Shown here piece after piece: positions 57,101 to 64,000 of a stretch of DNA of 64,000 nucleotides. The stretch spans positions 2,060,536 through 2,124,535 of the forward strand of contig NZ_SMRO01000002.1 of the NCBI RefSeq assembly GCF_004359985.1. The letters are read 5' to 3'. Positions within the stretch are counted from its first letter, which is position 1. Each line of letters begins with the position of its first letter. A program made the position numbers and the translations under genes. The notes under the pieces were generated by a model. It saw nothing but the letters and a program-made list of their open reading frames with translations, made no database searches and was not told where the DNA came from. Source of the DNA: Paraburkholderia flava (GTDB taxonomy: Bacteria; Pseudomonadota; Gammaproteobacteria; Burkholderiales; Burkholderiaceae).

Positions 57101-57201
57101 AAAGCTCGTCGGTGTATGCGAACGTCACGTACGCGCACAGCATCAGCGGCGACTATCGACGCAACGTGTTCGGGCAGGCGGGGTATCGGTTTAGCTGGTA
57201 G
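54109..57201 (+). CDS. Autotransporter (type Va), adhesin-like
   Basis: The 1030-residue protein starts with a signal peptide (cleavage probably after ALA42). The passenger is a repetitive Gly/Asn/Thr-rich beta helix with NNGTIQGG- and NTGTIRGG-like repeats and an autotransporter-associated strand repeat (LVLNAANTYAGGTTVDAGTL, about 465-490). The last 300 residues or so form the beta-barrel autotransporter domain, ending with an aromatic residue in GYRFSW. It should expose the passenger on the cell surface. No protease catalytic triad is evident. No obvious ribosome site is seen. Confidence 0.93.
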   Translation: MKKNAQGFAQFVSPRKRPGAGPLRLSCLTLAALSAFAHPALAANFMVASNADLIAAINAANASSDASSTITLTQSFQVAPGNVPTPTKALTIDTQGFTLTGNPNINWSNPASGAPTLTLLGTFTGTNAVGTGGSLSVFNGSVINDGSIKGFSSGATGTAQHGVQLSGTATFVNNGSIVGGDAPSIGTAGIGVNTSITGGLVTLTNNGTIQGGSTSGRGGAFGVVLGTPTNGTLTNTGTIRGGSDLIGTKAGGAAVETRKTGPAGIISIVNSGTLIGGNDAVAIFGLGAINLINSGTIQAGSGQTDAINFFAGSTGRLVLELDAGSVINGNVVASAAAANNAFRLGGSTNASFDTSSIGSTAQYQNFNTFEKIGTSTWTLTGTTTAVTPWTLTDGILQISSDGNLGDASGGLTFNGGTLENTASLASARSVAMTANGTLLTDAGTTLTLNGVLSGAGALAKDGAGTLVLNAANTYAGGTTVDAGTLVVGDATHNVATLGAGLTTVAAGATLGGYGSVSGAVNNNGTISAANALASLAAGAAGTLRIGGDLNNAGVVNLAAASGQTGNVLNVAGNYTGTNGQVVLNTVLNEGGSATQSDRLVIGGNASGSTLLQLNRSGSGTATTGNGIQLVQVGGTSAANSFHLAAPIQAGAYQYLLYQGGPTDANSWYLRSQFDPVTATDSSGTGGTGTAPSGTTGNAASGAASQIAYRPGVAGYAVTPLLVTDYGFTMLGRLQERVGDQASVEAANQSASKNGVWGRIGGQNLQADAGNRFSADEHTFFAQFGKDWTVARGTNGGSTHTGATLSFGSTSASFADSARGVTGQLSDTTGTVETQAQSVGGYWTKYLPDGTYFDTVGQLTHYQNQYGDVYGGNGRQNGFGAGVSGEAGKPFSLGVGGIAIEPQAQLLYQYIHLNHFSDGISDIGTNTTNALRGRLGFRLFRANLDNDAKNSTLTPYLTADVLHDFFSPGQTSVGGATLDNQLGKTWYDVGVGLTGSFGKSSSVYANVTYAHSISGDYRRNVFGQAGYRFSW

Positions 57202-57383
57202 CGTCCGTGCGGCGTGACTGGGCCGTTGTCGTTGCTCATCGTCACTGACGGATGCCGCTCGATGGTGGCTGCATCCGTCACAACCGCCGCTTCATCAAAC
57301 CCGAATGAGCGGTGTGCGTCACCGGTAGAAGCAGCAACGCAACGCCTATAATCGTCGCAGACCAACCTGCGGCGAACACAATA

Positions 57384-57911
57384 ATGAATCGGCGTACATG
57401 GACAGGCTTAAAGACTGCGAGCGTCCTCGCGGCAATGGCAAGCGCAGTTCTCATCGCGGGATGCGCTGACGGCGACGCATGGCAAGCGGGCCCGTCGCCG
57501 GAAGAAGTCGCGCAAACGTGCCTCGCTCAACTCGGCACCCCCGCCCCGTCACTCGATCGACTCGACCACCCGCAGTGGTCGCGCTACGTGGGATGCACGC
57601 TCGGCCGCAATATACGCACCCGACAAGGCGAAATCGAAGGTTATCCGGAGTCGATCGTCACGGTGCGCTTTGCGCCGGACGGCGCGTTCGTGTCGGCGAG
57701 TCTGCTACAGAGCAGCGGCAACGCCGCATGGGACAAAGCCACCGAGCGCGCGATCGCCGCCGCTTCGCCGTTGCCGCATGCGCCGGTCGGCAAACCGGTG
57801 ACACGCATCGATCTGCACTTCCGGCCGCACATTCCGGTGGGTCTGTCGGGCCAGAGCAACTGGTCCGTCCGCCATTGCACGACGGTCGGCACCGCGAAGA
57901 CCTGCGAATGA
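57384..57911 (+). CDS. Putative lipoprotein with TolA/TonB C-terminal-like domain
   Basis: The 175-residue product has a lipoprotein signal with Cys27 in SAVLIAGCAD. Residues 90-150 resemble the TonB/TolA C-terminal fold (VTVRFAPDGAFVSASLLQSS, then WDKATERAIAAASPLP). It has four further Cys residues. It probably sits in the cell envelope. ATG 57384 is chosen because the signal peptide begins there. It is convergent with rpiA. Confidence 0.75.
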   Translation: MNRRTWTGLKTASVLAAMASAVLIAGCADGDAWQAGPSPEEVAQTCLAQLGTPAPSLDRLDHPQWSRYVGCTLGRNIRTRQGEIEGYPESIVTVRFAPDGAFVSASLLQSSGNAAWDKATERAIAAASPLPHAPVGKPVTRIDLHFRPHIPVGLSGQSNWSVRHCTTVGTAKTCE

Positions 57912-57923
57912 GATTGAAATGCG

Positions 57924-57943
57924 CGGCCCTGAATCACGGGCCG
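57924..57943. terminator. Hairpin between convergent lipoprotein and rpiA genes
   Basis: CGGCCC and GGGCCG pair around an eight-base loop, thirteen bases after the lipoprotein stop codon. No T-run follows. Confidence 0.5.
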
Positions 57944-57959
57944 TCATGCGGTAAACCGC

Positions 57960-58652
57960 TTACTTGCCGTACTCGATAGTCTCGACGCCCTGCTCCGCGC
58001 CGATCAGGCACAGGTTCGCGCCACGCGCCGCGAACAGCCCCACGGTCACGACACCGGGCCAGCTGTTGATCTGCGCTTCGAGCGCGCGCGGATCGTCGAT
58101 CCGCAGACCCTTCACGTCGATGATCTCGTTGCCGTTGTCGGTGATGAACGGCGTGCCGTCCTTCGTCACGCGCACCACCGGCACGCCACCGAGCGCCGCG
58201 ATGCGTCGACCGATCGCGGTGCGCGCCATCGGCACGACCTCGACGGGCAGCGGGAACTGACCGAGCACAGCGACGCGCTTCGACGCGTCCGCGATGCAGA
58301 CGAACACGTCCGACACCGACGCAACGATTTTCTCGCGCGTGAGCGCCCCGCCGCCGCCCTTGATCATCGCGCCGCTCGCATCGATCTCGTCGGCACCGTC
58401 GACGTACACCGTCAGCGTGTCGATCTCGTTCAGATCGAACACCTTGAAGCCGTGCGATTCCAGACGCGCAGTCGTCGCGACCGAGCTCGACACCGCGCCG
58501 CGATAGCGTGACCGGCTCGCGGCGATCGCATCGATGAAACAGTTCGCGGTCGAGCCGGTGCCGACACCGATCACGGCGCCTTCGGGCACGTGCGCGTTCA
58601 CGTAGTCGGCAGCGGCGCGGCCGACCAGTTGCTTGAGTTCGTCTTGAGTCAT
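57960..58652 (-). CDS. rpiA: Ribose-5-phosphate isomerase A
   Basis: The 230-residue enzyme interconverts ribose-5-phosphate and ribulose-5-phosphate in the pentose phosphate pathway. Motifs are [17 protein letters not shown] (phosphate loop), [20 protein letters not shown] (catalytic Asp region) and [10 protein letters not shown]. Length is normal for RpiA. Confidence 0.97.
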   Translation of the reverse strand: MTQDELKQLVGRAAADYVNAHVPEGAVIGVGTGSTANCFIDAIAASRSRYRGAVSSSVATTARLESHGFKVFDLNEIDTLTVYVDGADEIDASGAMIKGGGGALTREKIVASVSDVFVCIADASKRVAVLGQFPLPVEVVPMARTAIGRRIAALGGVPVVRVTKDGTPFITDNGNEIIDVKGLRIDDPRALEAQINSWPGVVTVGLFAARGANLCLIGAEQGVETIEYGK

Positions 58653-58710
58653 GGGAGGAGGAGCAGGAGGCGGAAAAGCTGGAGTTTACCGGAGTCGCGC
58701 GGTCTTCGAC

Positions 58711-59610
58711 TCACGGTCCGCGCTGTGCATCCGGCGCCACCGTTGCTGAGGATGCAGCGGTCGGCATGTACTTGTCGAGCAACGCCTGCGCGATCGCATC
58801 GGTTTCGGCATCGGCGTGGCCGCTGTAGTCGGCGGGACGGAAATGCATCTGGAACGCCGCGAACACGCGTCGCGTGCGTTCGTCGAGCACGCCGTCGGTC
58901 GCGACGTCGTAGCCATAGCGCGCGAGTTTTTGCTGTAGCGACTGCACGTCGACGGGCGCGTGCGGATCACGCCCGGCCAGATCGTGCTCGACCGTCGCCG
59001 CGTCGGGCCACGCGCCGACGCCCGCGTCGTAAAGCTGCTTCCACGGAAACAGCGGACCCGGATCGATCTTGCGCTGCGGCGCGATGTCGCTATGACCGAC
59101 GACACGCGTCGGCGCGATCGCATAGCGTGTGACGATGTCCTTCGACAGACGGATCAGCGCGTCGACCTGCGCCGGCGGGTATGGCTGCCAGCCGCGACCT
59201 TGCGGGGTATCGATCGGCCCGAGGTTGACGTTCTCGATGCCGATCGATGCCGCGTTCAGCTCGGTTGTGCCTTGCCACGAACTCGTGCCCGCATGCCACG
59301 CGCGCTGCGACTCGGGCACCAGTTGCCACACGACTGGCTCGCCGTTCCGGATCTGCGGCGCGTCGGGCACGACGTAGTGCGCGCTGACGCCTTCGGTGGT
59401 CAGCACCTGGATCGAGCGGCGTTCGTCAATTTCGGTGTAGTGCATCACGAGAAAGCGCACGCGCGAATCGACGTTCTGAGCGTGGTAGCGCGTATCGGCG
59501 ACGTAGGTGCCGCGATCGATCGATGTGGAGGTCGAGCAGGCGGCGAGCAGCAGCGCCAGAAACGCGAATACGAGACGTACCCGCGCCAGGCTCGGCGTCA
59601 GCGCAAACAT
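58711..59610 (-). CDS. N-acetylmuramoyl-L-alanine amidase, AmiD-like lipoprotein
   Basis: The 299-residue protein has a lipoprotein signal (LLLAACSTS, Cys about 23). An amidase_2 domain follows with zinc ligands in VRFLVMHYTEID and RVVGHSDIAPQRKIDPG. The C-terminal peptidoglycan-binding-like domain holds VQSLQQKLARYGYDVATDG. It should cleave anhydro-muropeptides in the periplasm, as AmiD does. ATG 59610 lies eight bases after rlmB; the upstream open frame overlaps rlmB and is not coding. Confidence 0.93.
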   Translation of the reverse strand: MFALTPSLARVRLVFAFLALLLAACSTSTSIDRGTYVADTRYHAQNVDSRVRFLVMHYTEIDERRSIQVLTTEGVSAHYVVPDAPQIRNGEPVVWQLVPESQRAWHAGTSSWQGTTELNAASIGIENVNLGPIDTPQGRGWQPYPPAQVDALIRLSKDIVTRYAIAPTRVVGHSDIAPQRKIDPGPLFPWKQLYDAGVGAWPDAATVEHDLAGRDPHAPVDVQSLQQKLARYGYDVATDGVLDERTRRVFAAFQMHFRPADYSGHADAETDAIAQALLDKYMPTAASSATVAPDAQRGP

Positions 59611-59618
59611 GGTCCGCG

Positions 59619-60368
59619 TTACGCCTTGACCTTCACCGACCGCTGCCGCACCGCCTCGAACAGACACACGCCCGACGCCACCGACACGTTCAAACTCTCG
59701 ACCGTCCCCGCCATCGGAATCTGCATCACCTCGTCGCAGGTTTCGCGGGTGAGGCGGCGCATGCCCTCGCCTTCGGCGCCCATCACGAGCGCGACGGGGC
59801 CATCGAGTTTCGTTTGATAGAGGCTGGTCGTCGCCTCGCCGGCCGTGCCGACGATCCACACGCCCGCGTCCTTCAACTCGCGCAGCGCGCGGGCGAGGTT
59901 CGTCACGGTGATGTACGGCACGGTGTCCGCCGCGCCGCTCGCGACCTTCGCGGCGGTCGCGTTCAGGCCCACTGCGCGGTCGCGCGGCGCGATCACCGCG
60001 TGCGCGCCGGCCGCGTCCGCGACGCGCAGGCACGCGCCGAGATTGTGCGGATCGGTGACGCCGTCGAGCACCAGCAGCAGCGGCGAACCGTCGACACCGT
60101 CGAGCAGCTCCGCGAGATTCTGCGCGAGCGCCACTTCGCTCGCGCGCGCGACGACGCCCTGGTGGCGTTCGGTGTGCGCGAGGCCCCACAGACGCGTTTC
60201 ATCGGCGGCGATCACGCGCACGCCGGCTTCTTTCGCGACGCTCAGGAATTCCGTCATCCGTCGATCGCGACGCGTCGCGTCGTAATAGACGTCTTCGACC
60301 GTCGAAGCATCGTGCCGCAAACGCGCGGTCACCGCGTGAAACCCGTAGAGAACCTTGAGACGTGACAT
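59619..60368 (-). CDS. rlmB: 23S rRNA (guanosine-2'-O-)-methyltransferase RlmB
   Basis: The 249-residue SpoU/TrmH-family enzyme methylates G2251 (E. coli numbering) of 23S rRNA. It has the substrate-binding N-terminal domain ([14 protein letters not shown]) and the knot domain motifs [35 protein letters not shown] and [18 protein letters not shown]. It lies downstream of rnr, as is common in beta- and gamma-proteobacteria. Confidence 0.96.
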   Translation of the reverse strand: MSRLKVLYGFHAVTARLRHDASTVEDVYYDATRRDRRMTEFLSVAKEAGVRVIAADETRLWGLAHTERHQGVVARASEVALAQNLAELLDGVDGSPLLLVLDGVTDPHNLGACLRVADAAGAHAVIAPRDRAVGLNATAAKVASGAADTVPYITVTNLARALRELKDAGVWIVGTAGEATTSLYQTKLDGPVALVMGAEGEGMRRLTRETCDEVMQIPMAGTVESLNVSVASGVCLFEAVRQRSVKVKA

Positions 60369-60533
60369 GACTGAACAACCTTTGTAGATGTGTTTCTTCG
60401 ATGCGCGGCCGGCGCGTGGTCAACGTCGACCACAACCACTCACAACCGGCGCGCCCATGCGAAACGCGCGCAGCAGCGGCGAACCTGCCCGCTGCTGCGC
60501 GCGCCTGGACCCGACGCGGCGAACGCCGCGCGG

Positions 60534-63065
<2,532 letters not shown>

Positions 63066-63243
63066 GGACCGGGGAACGTCCCCGCCAGCCTGTCGCCTGC
63101 TGCAGCCGCGAACCCTGAAGGCCGCGAGCCAGTCCCGAAGGACTTCTGCGGGGCATTCTAACATCCGTCCCTGGCGCCACGCGGCACCATCCGTCGCGAT
63201 GAACGGGCGGCTGCCGCCACGCAGTGCGCGGCACGCGAAACGC

Positions 63244-63271
63244 TTGACAGCATTCGATCGGCCGCTATAAT
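63244..63271 (+). promoter_or_regulatory. Promoter of the first tRNA-Leu gene
   Basis: TTGACA (63244-63249) and TATAAT (63266-63271) are perfect consensus boxes with a 16-base spacer. The tRNA begins 71 bases downstream. Confidence 0.85.
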
Positions 63272-63342
63272 TGCGTTCTTTCCTGCAGGGCGCGCTGAAA
63301 ACAACCGGCGAGCAAGCAGAAAGAAGAAGTAACAAGACACCT

Positions 63343-63429
63343 GCCCAGGTGGCGAAATTGGTAGACGCACTAGGTTCAGGTCCTAGCGGTGGCAACACTG
63401 TGGAGGTTCGAGTCCTCTCTTGGGCACCA
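63343..63429 (+). tRNA. tRNA-Leu(CAG), first copy
   Basis: The 87-base sequence including the encoded CCA folds as a long-variable-arm tRNA. The anticodon stem-loop is CTAGG-TTCAGGT-CCTAG with anticodon CAG. It has GGTTCGAGTCC for the T arm. It differs from the second copy at a few bases (for example G-T in the acceptor stem). Confidence 0.97.
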
Positions 63430-63437
63430 GACATCGG

Positions 63438-63466
63438 AAAGCCGCCTTCGGGCGGCTTTTCTTTTT
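63438..63466 (+). terminator. Rho-independent terminator after first tRNA-Leu
   Basis: AAAGCCGCC-TTCG-GGCGGCTTTT is a classic stem with a UUCG tetraloop and a T-run, starting nine bases after the tRNA. Confidence 0.92.
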
Positions 63467-63532
63467 GGCGATTTCGTTGCGCGGGCGATAGCCTGCGGTT
63501 TCGTCGAAGCAGAATGCGCTTTCAACTTTCAA

Positions 63533-63560
63533 TTGACACGCTCTATCAGCCCGCTACAAT
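63533..63560 (+). promoter_or_regulatory. Promoter of the second tRNA-Leu gene
   Basis: TTGACA (63533-63538) and TACAAT (63555-63560) have a 16-base spacer, the same layout as the first promoter. Confidence 0.82.
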
Positions 63561-63580
63561 AGCGGTCTAGCCTGAAGCAT

Positions 63581-63667
63581 GCCCAGGTGGCGGAATTGGT
63601 AGACGCACTAGGTTCAGGTCCTAGCGGTGGCAACACCGTGGAGGTTCGAGTCCTCTCCTGGGCACCA
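63581..63667 (+). tRNA. tRNA-Leu(CAG), second copy
   Basis: The 87-base sequence with encoded CCA has a perfect acceptor stem (GCCCAGG with CCTGGGC) and anticodon CAG. It is nearly identical to the copy at 63343, pointing to tandem duplication. Confidence 0.97.
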
Positions 63668-63711
63668 TGCAAGATCCAGAGACTGCTACGCAGATCTTCT
63701 GAACACAAAAT

Positions 63712-63737
63712 AAGCCCGCTACCGCGGGCTTTTTTGT
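63712..63737 (+). terminator. Rho-independent terminator after second tRNA-Leu
   Basis: AAGCCCGC-TACC-GCGGGCTT followed by a T-run makes a strong terminator 45 bases after the tRNA. Confidence 0.92.
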
Positions 63738-63773
63738 TTCTCACGCTCCAACAGCGCTGACTCCCCTTCTCGC

Positions 63774-64000
63774 CTACCGGGTCGCCAACGTCGACAACCC
63801 CTGCAACGCTCGAAAAGCATTCTCGAAATGTTCGACGAGAGGCAACGACGGATCCTGCACCCACGTTTGCAAGCCATGTCCGGTGACGGCCATGCCGGTC
63901 ACAGCGGCGAGGCCCGCAAGCGCAGGCTCGACCTCGCGACGCCGGAGGGCCTCGGTGATGGTCCGCGTGATCGACGCCGTTTTGGCCAGCTGACGCTCCT
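63774..64000 (-). CDS. TetR-family regulator, C-terminal part only
   Basis: The frame enters from the right edge and stops at 63774, giving about 75 residues: RQLAKTASITRTITEALRRR, then GMAVTGHGLQTWVQDPSLPL. This is like the C-terminal helical domain of TetR-type regulators. The DNA-binding part is outside the window, so the family call is tentative. Confidence 0.6.
   Translation of the reverse strand, partial: ERQLAKTASITRTITEALRRREVEPALAGLAAVTGMAVTGHGLQTWVQDPSLPLVEHFENAFRALQGLSTLATR

Noticed and set aside
63066..63434. Upstream extension of RNase R through the first tRNA gene
   Set aside because: It would translate antisense tRNA and promoter sequence.

Overview
This is a GC-rich (roughly 64% by eye) chromosomal window from a beta-proteobacterium, most likely Burkholderia, Paraburkholderia or Caballeronia. 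The house-keeping genes, the exopolysaccharide (EPS) gene set, the branched-chain keto-acid dehydrogenase set and the codon use all fit Burkholderiaceae. I see no insertion sequence, prophage or CRISPR array. The genus is inferred; no rRNA gene is present.

Region 1 (1-582) is the end of a FadR/FCD-type regulator. Region 2 (923-29167) is a large Wzx/Wzy-type EPS locus. It holds manC, a flippase, a Wzy-like polymerase, three GT4 and one GT2 glycosyltransferases, a secreted beta-propeller protein, an initiating sugar-phosphate transferase, a Wza exporter, a Wzc-type tyrosine kinase and a Crp-family regulator. In its middle (15468-21708) sits a tightly overlapping five-gene operon: carrier protein, acyl-CoA dehydrogenase-like protein, SerRS-like amino acid:carrier-protein ligase, DUF1839 protein and a GH2 beta-mannosidase-like enzyme. 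The simplest reading is that an amino acid is activated on a carrier protein, perhaps oxidised, and used to decorate the polysaccharide.

Region 3 (29278-35596) is a branched-chain keto-acid dehydrogenase operon (E1 alpha, E1 beta, E2, E3) with a PLP aminotransferase. Region 4 (35805-48837) looks like an undescribed small-molecule pathway. In transcription order it has a second acyl carrier protein, a gamma-glutamylcyclotransferase-like protein, a possible 44-residue peptide, an MFS transporter, a flavin reductase, an unrecognised HEHHH-motif protein, a long-type IlvD, a cystathionine-lyase-type PLP enzyme, an FMN monooxygenase and an E. coli-type GshA. A divergent glutathione transferase and a DHA2 drug-type exporter lie beyond it. 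Carrier protein, gamma-glutamyl ligase, two-component flavin monooxygenase and gamma-glutamyl cyclotransferase together recall the gamma-glutamyl protecting-group logic of the butirosin side chain, but with different ligase and PLP families.

Region 5 (49353-57911) has an orphan HigA-like regulator, two divergent GT4 genes, an unknown 334-residue protein, an autotransporter and a TolA/TonB-C-like lipoprotein. Region 6 (57960-64000) is core genome: rpiA, an AmiD-like amidase, rlmB, rnr, two tandem tRNA-Leu(CAG) genes each with its own promoter and terminator, and the end of a TetR-type regulator.
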